Assembly: GCF_001005305.1 (NCBI RefSeq)
Contig: NZ_LBMH01000006.1
Coordinates: 186,001 to 250,000, forward strand
Direction of reading: 5' to 3'
From: Kordia zhangzhouensis
GTDB taxonomy: Bacteria > Bacteroidota > Bacteroidia > Flavobacteriales > Flavobacteriaceae
DNA: 64,000 nt
Under the pieces are notes generated by a model. That model was not told where the DNA came from. It did no database searches and saw nothing but the letters and a program-made list of their open reading frames with translations. The translations under genes and the position numbers were made by a program. Positions 46,110-54,771 of this stretch are shown here, one piece after another (position 1 is the stretch's first letter; each line of letters starts with the position of its first letter).

Positions 46110-47385
46110 GGTGGCTTTCTTTTAATAATTTAATATACATTTCTTTCCAAGCTTCATTACGATCGGAAAGCACTACATTATGAAAAACTGCTGCAAAAGT
46201 ACCATTCACTTTTTGTACTTGTGTTAGCATATTGCTAATTTCTTCGGTTGGCACTTCCATTTCTTGTCCTTGATATTGCACACAGAAGGGCTGTACTTTT
46301 AAAGGTGTTTGAATTTCCATACTAATATCATAAAAGTAAAAAGGAAAGCTAGTACCTGCACGAAACCCTAATGTATTATGATATCCCATCGAAAAATCTT
46401 CAGTGAACTCTAAATCAATCAAATTGCGATAAAATTGTGGCATATTGAGCATATTGTAATGCTGTCGAACCCGTTTTACAGGTTTATTAATTGTATTGCT
46501 CAGTCGTTGCTTTTCAATTTTTAATTGATCGTTGTTTCCAAAAGAAGCATACGAAGCCAACAATCCAACTTTGCTGTAATCAGATACATTTTTGATTAAG
46601 CGTATAAAAACATTTTTATAAATTGAAATATTGTGATCATAAGTACCATAATTTCCCAATTGAAAAAAATAATATGCTTTTGTTTGGTATTTTTTATGCA
46701 ATGCGATAAAAGCTTCAAAATTGTCATATGGGTCATCTTTCATTCCTAACAACACCGCTGAACGCTCTAGGAAACGAGAAAACTTTAATCGAACCACGTC
46801 TGTCACAAAACCTCCAATAGTTCGGATTGCTCCTCTTTTTTTATAGGCAAATGCCGCAGGAATATTGACAAGTGCTTTATAACTGAAGGAACGATTTTCA
46901 GGAACAACTCCAGCAAATGCTTCTGTGAATATTTTTAAAAACTTATGACTCCAAATATCAACTACAGGCAAGTGTAAAAAATCATTTTTAAACGCTAAGC
47001 TTTCGCCTGCTGTAAAGCGACCATGATCATCTTTTACATATGGTAAATACTCTTCATAGCGACTTAATAAATAAAAACTTGCTGCAAAAAAGTCAAACGG
47101 AATATCGCTTTTCTCTCCAGTAGGAAAAAAACAGGGTACTTCATCCCAAGATTGTATTGTAATATCTACTTCTCCAATACCTTGTTCAAACAATAAGTCT
47201 TGAGAACGCACAAAAAATTCATCTCCTAACGGTTGTTTTGCGTACGACATTTTCACCTCATTATGAGCAATAAAGGTTTCTATTTTAGTCGTAAAATCCA
47301 CAGGAATTCCTAAAATTCGAGCGATTATATGTTTAAATGTATACCGAAGTCGTGGTGTTATTTTTTGTGTGTATACTAACAGCAT
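46093..47385 (-). CDS. Polysaccharide-deacetylase-like protein (DUF7033-type N-terminus)
   Basis: A 430-residue protein whose N-terminal part (residues 1-140, LSRYEEYLPYVKDDHGRF) matches the domain that precedes NodB-like folds in Bacteroidota. The following fold has GNYGTYDHNISIYKNVFIR and SYASFGNNDQLKIEKQR, typical of these deacetylase-like proteins. The place of the first metal-binding Asp pair (usually D-x-D after a strand) reads LVNIPAAFAYKKRGAIRT, lacking both Asp. The protein may therefore be catalytically altered or non-enzymatic. It starts on the last base of radC (TAATG overlap) and overlaps yjjG at its end. Confidence 0.75.
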   Translation of the reverse strand: MLLVYTQKITPRLRYTFKHIIARILGIPVDFTTKIETFIAHNEVKMSYAKQPLGDEFFVRSQDLLFEQGIGEVDITIQSWDEVPCFFPTGEKSDIPFDFFAASFYLLSRYEEYLPYVKDDHGRFTAGESLAFKNDFLHLPVVDIWSHKFLKIFTEAFAGVVPENRSFSYKALVNIPAAFAYKKRGAIRTIGGFVTDVVRLKFSRFLERSAVLLGMKDDPYDNFEAFIALHKKYQTKAYYFFQLGNYGTYDHNISIYKNVFIRLIKNVSDYSKVGLLASYASFGNNDQLKIEKQRLSNTINKPVKRVRQHYNMLNMPQFYRNLIDLEFTEDFSMGYHNTLGFRAGTSFPFYFYDISMEIQTPLKVQPFCVQYQGQEMEVPTEEISNMLTQVQKVNGTFAAVFHNVVLSDRNEAWKEMYIKLLKESHHATSH

Positions 47386-48080
47386 TAGAGTAAATTTTCG
47401 TCTGCGAAACTAAAATACTCTTTTTCTGTGATAATTAAATGGTCTAACACCTTTATATCCAGATTTTCTGCGCCAAGCACCAACTTCTTTGTAATTGCTT
47501 TATCTGCTGCACTTGCTTTTAACGTTCCTGATGGATGATTGTGAGCTAATATAATAGCTACTGCACCAACTTCTAAAGCTGTTTTTAACACCAATCGTAT
47601 ATCTACCAATGTACCTGTAATACCTCCTTGACTCAGTCGCAGTTTTTTTAAAACTTTGTTAGAATTATTCACATAAATAATCCAAAACTCTTCATGAGGC
47701 AATTCCCCTATAATAGGCTGCATAATCTCAAATACCATTTGACTCGAAGTAATCTTTTGACGTTCAACTCGTGTTTCTACTTGACGGCGTTTTCCAAGTT
47801 CCAAAGCAGCTATGATAGTTATTGCTTTCACGAGTCCTACACCTTTAAATTTTCGCAACTGATCTGATGATAGTTTTCCTAACTCGTTTAAATTTCCATC
47901 AACAGAAGCTAAAATACGCTTAGACAAAGAAACCGCACTTTCTTCTTTACTTCCTAATCGGATTAAAATAGCTAACAATTCGGCATCACTTAACGCAGTT
48001 TTTCCCTTTATTGCTAGCTTTTCTCTTGGACGATCATCCTCTGACCAATATTTGATTGATTGTAAATGATGGTCTTTCAT
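47385..48080 (-). CDS. radC: RadC-family JAB/MPN domain protein
   Basis: Often labelled DNA-repair protein, though the cellular role is unsettled. Start at 48080 (MKDHHLQSIKYWSEDDRPRE) gives 231 residues; the in-frame extension upstream is unlikely because the family begins at this point. It has an N-terminal UPF0758 helix-hairpin-helix region (LRKFKGVGLVKAITIIAALE) and the JAB metalloprotease motif AHNHPSGTLKASAADKAI with a preceding conserved Glu region. It shares a base with the next gene, suggesting coupled translation. Confidence 0.95.
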   Translation of the reverse strand: MKDHHLQSIKYWSEDDRPREKLAIKGKTALSDAELLAILIRLGSKEESAVSLSKRILASVDGNLNELGKLSSDQLRKFKGVGLVKAITIIAALELGKRRQVETRVERQKITSSQMVFEIMQPIIGELPHEEFWIIYVNNSNKVLKKLRLSQGGITGTLVDIRLVLKTALEVGAVAIILAHNHPSGTLKASAADKAITKKLVLGAENLDIKVLDHLIITEKEYFSFADENLL

Positions 48081-48244
48081 GTTTCTCTTTTTTTTAAAAC
48101 TACTTCTTTTTTCTCCAGAAATGAACAACGAATTAACAAGCGTAGAAAAAATTGTATAAGCGTTAATTTTTGAGTTTTTATTTTTAGATTCCTAGTAATT
48201 ATAGTACCTTTAATTCACACCTATGTTAACTCAAAACTACACTT

Positions 48245-48700
48245 ATGAAGTCTTTGTTTGATCAAGAAACTCACGCAGAAATACAATCAAGAATTGGTAA
48301 TTTATCCGCAAATTCTACTCCTCATTGGGGACGAATGACAGTTGGGCAAATGTGCACCCATTGTCAAATGCCTTTAGAGCTTTCTATGCAACAACGTGAG
48401 CTTCGTGCCAAAAAACCTGGCTTTATGAAACGACTGATTTTTAAGTTATATAAACCTTTAATGTATAATGATAAGCCTTGGAGTAAAAATCTACCAACCG
48501 TAGGTGATTTTGTGGTAACTGAAACTAAAGATGTTGAAAAAGAAAAAGCTAAACTTTCTTCGTTGGTTACAGAATTTCACACTAAAAAAGATACTTCCGA
48601 ATGGCCTGCGCATCCAATGTTTGGAAAATTTACACATGAACAATGGGGAAAAATGCAATACAAACATTTAGATCATCACTTAACACAGTTTGGCGTATAA
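48245..48700 (+). CDS. DUF1569-family protein (DinB-like fold)
   Basis: A 151-residue protein with the conserved HWGRMTVGQMCTHCQMPLEL start and FGKFTHEQWGKMQYKHLDHH end. The conserved histidines in these two segments could form the metal site of a DinB/YfiT-like four-helix bundle. Function unknown. It is transcribed away from radC, and its stop lies 2 nt before the PaiB-like gene, so the pair is probably an operon. Confidence 0.8.
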   Translation: MKSLFDQETHAEIQSRIGNLSANSTPHWGRMTVGQMCTHCQMPLELSMQQRELRAKKPGFMKRLIFKLYKPLMYNDKPWSKNLPTVGDFVVTETKDVEKEKAKLSSLVTEFHTKKDTSEWPAHPMFGKFTHEQWGKMQYKHLDHHLTQFGV

Positions 48701-48702
48701 AC

Positions 48703-49314
48703 ATGCACTATCCTCCAAAACATCATCAGGCAACTGATTTTACTGCTATTATAGAAACTATCAAGCAATTTCCGTTGGCAACTTTGATTTCTGTGAAGAA
48801 TAATGAGGTTTTCACAACTCATATTCCACTTATGTACGAAGCTTCTTTGGGAGAATATGGCGCATTGATTGGTCATATTGATAAATTTAATCCGCAAGCA
48901 GAATTACTACAAGAAAACCAACTAGTTCAAGTGATTTTTCACGGACCTAATAGCTATATTTCACCAAAAATATTTAGCTCTACACAATTGCCTACTTGGA
49001 ATTATGTGAAAGTTCATATTTCAGCAAGAGCGACTCAAATTGTGAATCCTGAGGAAATAATTGATTCAATTGCTCACATGACTTCATTTCTAGAAACTTC
49101 TGAAACCCCTTATGTATTAGAGCCTAAAAGTCCAAAAATACAAGCTCTAGTAGATTATATTATTGGTTTTCGATTGGAAATCACTGCCTGGGAAGGAAAG
49201 TTTAAACTCTCGCAAGACAAATTGCTAAAAGATAGAGAACTTGCCAAAGAAGCATTGATAAAAGAAAGCCGCAAAGATATTACGGCTTTCATGGATAGTA
49301 TTCTGGATAATTAA
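48703..49314 (+). CDS. PaiB-family FMN-binding protein
   Basis: A 203-residue split-barrel protein of the PaiB group, described as FMN-binding negative regulators. The start at 48703 (MHYPPKHHQATDFTAIIE) is the family N-terminus. Motifs are FPLATLISVKNNEVFTTHIP, HGPNSYISPKIF and LPTWNYVKVHISARA. No DNA-binding motif is obvious, so an oxidoreductase or stress role is equally possible. Confidence 0.87.
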   Translation: MHYPPKHHQATDFTAIIETIKQFPLATLISVKNNEVFTTHIPLMYEASLGEYGALIGHIDKFNPQAELLQENQLVQVIFHGPNSYISPKIFSSTQLPTWNYVKVHISARATQIVNPEEIIDSIAHMTSFLETSETPYVLEPKSPKIQALVDYIIGFRLEITAWEGKFKLSQDKLLKDRELAKEALIKESRKDITAFMDSILDN

Positions 49315-49321
49315 TACCTAC

Positions 49322-49387
49322 TTGTCATCACAAAACAACCTATTTTCAATGGCAAAGAATATCGTTGCTTATCCATTGTGATGACAA
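49322..49387. terminator. Long inverted repeat between convergent genes
   Basis: TTGTCATCACAA (49322-49333) and TTGTGATGACAA (49376-49387) are perfectly complementary over 12 bp. The enclosed sequence can fold further (CAATGG/CCATTG and GGCAA/TTGC). It sits between the stops of the PaiB-like gene and the lipoprotein gene, so a bidirectional terminator is likely, although there is no long T run. Confidence 0.6.
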
Positions 49388-49399
49388 CCCAAACTAAAC

Positions 49400-50044
49400 T
49401 TATTGTATAGTATATGATACTAAGCGTTTTTCAACGGTATGCAAAGAACGATTTGCAAATGAAGAGGTGGTAAAAACTTCTCCAATTCCTTCCACACGAT
49501 AGTATTTACTCGTGCCAACAGATCGTTCATTTGTATGATTATTACGCAAGTATAAATTCATAGAGTACGCCATAAAATCACCTGCAGGTGTAGTTACAAC
49601 TTCACTTTCTTCAGAAAGACTATGCACCAAACGATTATCAACATTCATATTTAGCACATATTCGTCGGTATCGCCAACAGGCGAAAATTGAATTTTTCCA
49701 TGTTCATTAATCAAATATCCCAAAGAATCTCTCATTTGCTTAAAATGTTCTCCATTAGGAGAACAAAATGCTTGATTCGATTCATTTCCTGAAGTTCGAG
49801 TGCGAAAAGTGTAAAATACATGACCGTTTATTTCTTCTGTCCCCACAATTTGAACAGAGTCAATCACATTAATATTTTCAAATTCTTCTGAAAATTCGTG
49901 AAGTCTACGATGGTGTTCATACACCCACATATTTCCAACCTGTAAAGCATAAACACTTTGTTCAGGCTCTGAAGTTGATTCATTATCTGTGGAACAGGCA
50001 AATAAACATACCGCAATACACGCTAGTAGAAACATTTTTTTCAT
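49400..50044 (-). CDS. Lipoprotein of unknown function
   Basis: A 214-residue lipoprotein (signal ending AVCLFAC, Cys17), then a Ser/Thr/Glu-rich stretch (STDNESTSEPEQ) and a beta-rich domain starting VYALQVGNMWVYEHHRR. The pattern 'GN.W.Y', a middle INGHVFYTFRTR and the later KYYRVEGIGEVFTTSS is common in Bacteroidota lipoproteins of unknown role. It is separated from mpl by 97 nt. Confidence 0.75.
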   Translation of the reverse strand: MKKMFLLACIAVCLFACSTDNESTSEPEQSVYALQVGNMWVYEHHRRLHEFSEEFENINVIDSVQIVGTEEINGHVFYTFRTRTSGNESNQAFCSPNGEHFKQMRDSLGYLINEHGKIQFSPVGDTDEYVLNMNVDNRLVHSLSEESEVVTTPAGDFMAYSMNLYLRNNHTNERSVGTSKYYRVEGIGEVFTTSSFANRSLHTVEKRLVSYTIQ

Positions 50045-50141
50045 AATTAATTTATTTTTTGGATGAGATAAAAAAGTAATTATGAAGTATAGCGTGTGTT
50101 TTATGGGTTCGTATTATTTACAAAACGACACTTTTTAGGAT

Positions 50142-51497
50142 TTAGTGTATATGTTGTTGAAATTCGTCAAAATCCAATCCACCATAATTCCCTGAACTCA
50201 TTAATAGCAGAGCTGTATTCTCTAAATTTTGACTAAATAAATACTCTTTGAATGCATCTGGATTAGTATAAATAACTAAATCATCCCGTTGAAAAGCTTC
50301 AGCAATCTGTGCCTCTGAAACAGCATCTAGTTGTTTGATTTGTACCGCATGTGGCGAATAAAAAACTACAGCCTTGTCTGCCGCATCCAAAGCTCCTTTA
50401 TATTCTTTTAAGAATTCAGCATTTAAACTACTATAGGTATGGAGTTCTAAACAGGCAAATACAGTTCTATTAGTATATTGTTCTTTTACGGCAGCAGTCG
50501 TTGCTTTTACTTTACTTGGTGAATGAGCAAAATCTTTATATACAACAGTCATTTCATGCTCAGCAATCTTTTCAAGACGCTTACTTGCGCCTGAAAAAGT
50601 AGCAATTGCTTCATAAAAATCTTCTTCATCTACTCCAATATGCTGACAAATCCATTTTGCACCTGCTAGATTGTTTAGATTGTGTTTTCCAAAAATCTCA
50701 ATAGGCATATAACCATCAGGTGTGAGTAATAAAGTCTGACCGTTTTCTACTATGTATTCTGGTGTGCGATATCCTATTTTGCGAATAGGATTCTCGGATG
50801 CTTCAACTACTCTTGCCACTTCGGCATCTTCTTCATTGTAATTGATACTTCCTCCTTTGGTAATTGAATCAACAAATATTTGAAACTGCTCTACATAATT
50901 TTCATACGTAGGAAATACATTGATATGATCCCACGCAATGCCACTCAGCAGTGCTATATTTGGTTTATATAAATGAAATTTAGGTCTGCGATCAATAGGA
51001 GAAGACAAATATTCGTCACCTTCTAAAATGATAAAATCATTGTCTTCGGTAAGATGAACCATCGTGTCAAATCCTTCCAATTGTGCTCCAACCATATAAT
51101 CAACCTCAATTTCGTGGTACTTTAACACATGTAAAATCATTGAAGTGATGGTTGTTTTTCCATGACTTCCACCAATTACAACACGTGTTTTATACTTAGA
51201 TTGTTCGTATAAAAACTCTGGATATGAATAGATTGTAATTCCTATTTCTTGTGCTTTAAGCAATTCTGGATTATCAGGTTTGGCATGCATTCCTAAGATG
51301 ATTGCATCAAGATCATTTGTGATTTTTTCAGGAAACCAACCTACATTAGTTGGCAATAATCCTTTTGCCTCTAACCTGCTTTTGGAAGGTTCAAAAATCA
51401 CATCGTCACTTCCTGTTATTTCGTATCCTTTGGCATGTAACGCAAGTGCTAAGTTATGCATAGCACTTCCACCGATTGCTATAAAATGTATTCGCAT
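50142..51497 (-). CDS. mpl: UDP-N-acetylmuramate:L-Ala-gamma-D-Glu-meso-DAP ligase (murein peptide recycling)
   Basis: Reattaches recycled murein tripeptide to UDP-MurNAc, saving cell-wall material. The start at 51497 (MRIHFIAIGGSAMHNLALAL) fits the N-terminal Rossmann motif of Mur ligases, giving 451 residues. A 36-codon in-frame upstream extension is not conserved-looking and is rejected. ATP loop VVIGGSHGKTTITSMILH, central GDEYLSSPIDRRPKFHLY with the DxRPK-type substrate region, and C-terminal DFAHSPSKVKATTAAV. Mpl and MurC are close relatives; GSAMHNLALAL and the length favour Mpl. Confidence 0.93.
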   Translation of the reverse strand: MRIHFIAIGGSAMHNLALALHAKGYEITGSDDVIFEPSKSRLEAKGLLPTNVGWFPEKITNDLDAIILGMHAKPDNPELLKAQEIGITIYSYPEFLYEQSKYKTRVVIGGSHGKTTITSMILHVLKYHEIEVDYMVGAQLEGFDTMVHLTEDNDFIILEGDEYLSSPIDRRPKFHLYKPNIALLSGIAWDHINVFPTYENYVEQFQIFVDSITKGGSINYNEEDAEVARVVEASENPIRKIGYRTPEYIVENGQTLLLTPDGYMPIEIFGKHNLNNLAGAKWICQHIGVDEEDFYEAIATFSGASKRLEKIAEHEMTVVYKDFAHSPSKVKATTAAVKEQYTNRTVFACLELHTYSSLNAEFLKEYKGALDAADKAVVFYSPHAVQIKQLDAVSEAQIAEAFQRDDLVIYTNPDAFKEYLFSQNLENTALLLMSSGNYGGLDFDEFQQHIH

Positions 51498-51786
51498 GAG
51501 TTGTAAAAATTCGTAAAGTGTAAAGATAAAAGGCTTTTTTGTTTTTTGAAGGATTGCATCTCTAGTTTTTACACACAGCAGTATACTTTCCTTGATTAAG
51601 AACAATATACCTTCTTAACAAATACACAACTGCTACTATTGTAGTATAGAATAATTCATTGACAATTTACTTCATACTCTTATTTAGTTCCAATTTTACT
51701 ATATTGTTCGCTGTTTTTACTTAAAAAATTTAAACAAATCTTAGTCACAAATAAATTTTAGGGATATACGCTCACAATTATTTAGA
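51498..51786. other. Intergenic region between mpl and the DUF6090 gene
   Basis: A 289-nt AT-rich divergent gap. It must contain both promoters, but I found no clean TTTG / TAnnTTTG pair and no strong hairpin; TATCTTTA upstream of mpl is the nearest -7-like sequence. No gene is supported here. Confidence 0.5.
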
Positions 51787-52572
51787 ATGAAGAAAGGTAA
51801 AAAGAAAAAATTGTATAAATATTTAATTGAAATTTTAATCATCACCATAGGTGTATTGATTGCATTTTCTTTAACCAATTGGGGCGAAAGCATCAAAGAA
51901 GGCAAACGAGAAAAAGAAATCATTGCTCAAATTTATTTTGAATTGAATGACAATTTAATAGACTTAAAAAATGATTTTGAAATTCATAAAAATGCTCTCA
52001 AAAGCCAACTAAGAGTACAAAAGTTTATCGACTCTAATAGCAATAATAGCGATTCTTTATTAATGGATTTTTACTGGATGACTAAAGAAGAATATATTTT
52101 CCCTAACACATCTGCTTTTGAAAATTTGAAGAGTTCGGGAATGAGCATCATTAAAAATGATTCGCTAAGAGACTTAATTACTTTAGTGTACAATAATTAT
52201 TTCCCAAGAATATCTAAAGGAAATAATTTTCATCCTGATATTAATAAGTATTTAACTCCTTATTTTAAGAAAAACTTTAAAGTAAACCGAGATGCTAGTT
52301 TAAAATACGATTTATATTTAGCCGATTCACTTAAAATTACTTACCCAAGAGATTTTGGTGGAGGAATTAAACAAATAATTGGGTATATTCCGCTGCATAT
52401 AGCACAATTAAAAAATGACGAAGAGTTTCGATTTTTATTATCAGAAGTGTTATGGTTTAGAATTTATAAAATAAACTATTACCAAATTGCTATTCTGAAT
52501 ACAGAAAAAATAAAGAACCTTATAGAAACTAACTATCCCGAAACTATAATCAGCAATAAAAAGAAAGCGTAA
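51787..52572 (+). CDS. DUF6090-type membrane-anchored protein
   Basis: A 261-residue protein. A basic start (KKGKKKKLYKYLIE) runs into one membrane helix (ILIITIGVLIAFSLTNWGES, about residues 14-34), then a helical domain carrying EIIAQIYFELNDNLIDLKND, which matches the DUF6090 pattern 'iGIliAlqinnW' followed by helices. The function is unknown. Codon use is more AT-rich than neighbouring housekeeping genes. It stands alone, with 289 nt before and 111 nt after it. Confidence 0.75.
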   Translation: MKKGKKKKLYKYLIEILIITIGVLIAFSLTNWGESIKEGKREKEIIAQIYFELNDNLIDLKNDFEIHKNALKSQLRVQKFIDSNSNNSDSLLMDFYWMTKEEYIFPNTSAFENLKSSGMSIIKNDSLRDLITLVYNNYFPRISKGNNFHPDINKYLTPYFKKNFKVNRDASLKYDLYLADSLKITYPRDFGGGIKQIIGYIPLHIAQLKNDEEFRFLLSEVLWFRIYKINYYQIAILNTEKIKNLIETNYPETIISNKKKA

Positions 52573-52683
52573 TTTTTTCACAATACGCTGCTCTTGTTAA
52601 AAAATCACATTCTCAATTTTATTATAAAAAAATCGACTATTTTTGCGCGCCTTATAAAGGCATGATTTGCTATATAGTAAATT

Positions 52684-53274
52684 GTGTTAGACATATATGA
52701 ACAATTGATTCAAGGTCTTTTGGATAAAGGGTTTGGATCCGTAGATAATTGGCTCACTCACGAGGAGCTAGTAGGTCTTCGAAAATCTCTCTTGACTCAT
52801 CAAGAAAACGACCATTTTCATGCTGCGGGTATTGGAAATAAAGATAATCTCCTTGTTTTAAAGAAGATTAGAAATGATCAAATTTATTGGCTCAATCGAA
52901 CCAAAGCCAACCATTGGGAACAACTTTTTTTGGAAAAGATTGATGCATATGTTGACTACTTAAATCGAACTTGTTTTACAGGAATCCAATCTTGTGAATT
53001 TCAATATGCAATTTATGACAAAGGCTCGTACTACAAAAAACATGTAGATCGATTTAAAAATGATGATAAAAGACAGTTTACAATAGTGTTTTATCTTTCT
53101 GAAGCATGGAAACAAGGTGATGGAGGCGAATTGAGATTATATACTGAAGATACATTTACTGAAATACAACCTATTCCTGGAAGAATGGTGTTTTTTCGAA
53201 GTGATATTGAACATGAAGTGATGATGGCTAATGCGCAGCGATTGAGTTTGAGCGGCTGGATGAAATCTATGTAG
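52684..53274 (+). CDS. 2OG-Fe(II) oxygenase (prolyl-4-hydroxylase-like)
   Basis: A 196-residue protein read from a GTG at 52684, because no in-frame ATG lies near. The double-stranded beta-helix iron site is visible: His120-x-Asp122 in YYKKHVDRFK, His177 in SDIEHEVM and the 2-oxoglutarate Arg186 in AQRLSLSGWM. The substrate is unknown; related bacterial enzymes act on proteins such as EF-Tu or on small molecules. A TATTTTTG box (52638-52645) lies upstream but without a -33 partner. A second, different oxygenase of the same fold follows. Confidence 0.9.
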   Translation: MLDIYEQLIQGLLDKGFGSVDNWLTHEELVGLRKSLLTHQENDHFHAAGIGNKDNLLVLKKIRNDQIYWLNRTKANHWEQLFLEKIDAYVDYLNRTCFTGIQSCEFQYAIYDKGSYYKKHVDRFKNDDKRQFTIVFYLSEAWKQGDGGELRLYTEDTFTEIQPIPGRMVFFRSDIEHEVMMANAQRLSLSGWMKSM

Positions 53275-53343
53275 TACACCGTACTTTTTTAAATAAATTT
53301 AGACTATCTTGTTCTCTTCATAAACCAACCATATTACAGGATC

Positions 53344-53931
53344 ATGTCTATAAATTACTCATTTGGGCTTCCTCTGAAGCATCATTTTGCTGAATACGTA
53401 TATTATCAAGGATTGTTTCTTCCGCATGAAATTGATCGAATTCTTGGTTTTTGGGATGAAGAAAAAACTATCAAAGCAACACTTTCTGGAAAGGACACCT
53501 ATGACGATGAACTACGAAAAAGTGCTGTCATGTTTATTGACAATATCCCTGAAAATGACTGGATTTATCACAAACTAGCAGGTCTTGCTATAAGTTGTAA
53601 TAATGAACGCTATTGGTTTGACTTACTTGGGTTTCATCAAGAGTTGCAACTAACACGCTATAGCGAGGGAGATTTTTTTGATTGGCATCTTGATTTTGGT
53701 GCTGGAGAAATTTCTGCTCGAAAACTAAGTATGACGATTCAACTATCAGATCCTGACGAATATGAAGGCGGTGATTTACAATTTATGATCAATCAGAAAG
53801 TGGTCAACGCTCCTAGAGAAAAAGGAACTATCATTATATTCCCTTCATTCATCAACCACAGAGTTACACCTATTATCAAAGGAACGCGACAATCTATTGT
53901 TGGTTGGGTTTCTGGTCCACCTTATAGATAA
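53344..53931 (+). CDS. 2OG-Fe(II) oxygenase (PKHD-hydroxylase-like)
   Basis: A 195-residue double-stranded beta-helix oxygenase. Ligands are His115-x-Asp117 in FFDWHLDFGAG, His172 in SFINHRVTPI and Arg182 in KGTRQSIVGWVSGP. The GDLQF strand after YEGG and the REKGTIIIFPSFINHRV segment match PKHD-type enzymes. It shares fold and strand with the previous gene but little sequence, so this is not a recent duplication. Substrate unknown. The 69-nt gap may allow co-transcription. Confidence 0.92.
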   Translation: MSINYSFGLPLKHHFAEYVYYQGLFLPHEIDRILGFWDEEKTIKATLSGKDTYDDELRKSAVMFIDNIPENDWIYHKLAGLAISCNNERYWFDLLGFHQELQLTRYSEGDFFDWHLDFGAGEISARKLSMTIQLSDPDEYEGGDLQFMINQKVVNAPREKGTIIIFPSFINHRVTPIIKGTRQSIVGWVSGPPYR

Positions 53932-53984
53932 ATAGTAGTAACGAAGTATATTTTGCGATTAATAATTATACAAACATCACATTC

Positions 53985-54746
53985 ATGAAAATCATCGACT
54001 TATCCAAACCCATACAATACAACAAGAACGATCCTTGGTTTATGAAAGTAAAAATCAAACACAAACCACATCGAAAAGCAAAATGGTTGATTCGCATATT
54101 GGGTTTGCCTTTTAAATTGTTTCCCAAAGATTTTATAGGTTGGGCAGACGATACCATTCAGAAAATGGGCGTGCATTCTACCACACATATTGACGCTCCT
54201 TGGCACTACTCACCTACTGTAAATGGCGAAAAAGCAAAAACAATTGATGAGGTTCCACTCGATTGGTGTTACGGTGACGGAATTGTGATTGACATGAAAC
54301 ATAAAGAAGATTTTGACGCAATTACTGTGGAAGATATGACTGCGTTTCTTTCTAAAAATAATTTACAACTCAAACCCAAAATGATTGTGTTGATTAAAAC
54401 GGGAAGAGACAAATTCAATGGTACAAAAGATTTCCACAAAATTGGTACTGGCATGAGTGCCGAAGCGACCGAATGGTTGATTGATCAAGGAATTAAGGTC
54501 ATGGGAATTGATTCATGGGGATGGGATTTACCATTACCATACATGTTAAAAAAAGCGAAAGAAACTGGAAACTCAGAATTGTTCTGGGAAGCGCATTTGG
54601 TTGGACAACGCAAAGAATACTGTCACATGGAACAATTGGTCAATTTGGACGCACTACCTTACTCAGGATTTAAAGTTGCGGTTTTTCCATTAAAAATTGT
54701 AGGAGCTTCTGCTGCACCTGCACGTGTTGTGGCAATGTTTGAGTAG
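53985..54746 (+). CDS. Cyclase-family hydrolase (kynurenine formamidase-like fold)
   Basis: A 253-residue protein of the cyclase (PF04199-type) family, metal-dependent amide or ester hydrolases. The metal-binding signature HSTTHIDAPWHYSP gives His64, His68, Asp70 and His74, with a later GIDSWGWDLPLP and EAHLVGQRKEYCHMEQL. The basic N-terminal region (KVKIKHKPHRKAKWLIRI) is longer than in formamidases. There are no kynurenine-pathway genes nearby, so the substrate cannot be named. It faces the TPR gene convergently. Confidence 0.88.
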   Translation: MKIIDLSKPIQYNKNDPWFMKVKIKHKPHRKAKWLIRILGLPFKLFPKDFIGWADDTIQKMGVHSTTHIDAPWHYSPTVNGEKAKTIDEVPLDWCYGDGIVIDMKHKEDFDAITVEDMTAFLSKNNLQLKPKMIVLIKTGRDKFNGTKDFHKIGTGMSAEATEWLIDQGIKVMGIDSWGWDLPLPYMLKKAKETGNSELFWEAHLVGQRKEYCHMEQLVNLDALPYSGFKVAVFPLKIVGASAAPARVVAMFE

Positions 54747-54771
54747 ATTATAAACACCATACTTTTGTTTT

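Noticed and set aside
51498-51605. 36-codon upstream extension of mpl
   Set aside because: The Rossmann strand of Mur ligases begins at the Met at 51497; the extra residues look like untranslated AT-rich sequence.
52638-52645. TATTTTTG as promoter of the first 2OG oxygenase
   Set aside because: It matches TAnnTTTG, but no TTG or TTTG lies 17-23 nt upstream, so I did not list it as a promoter.
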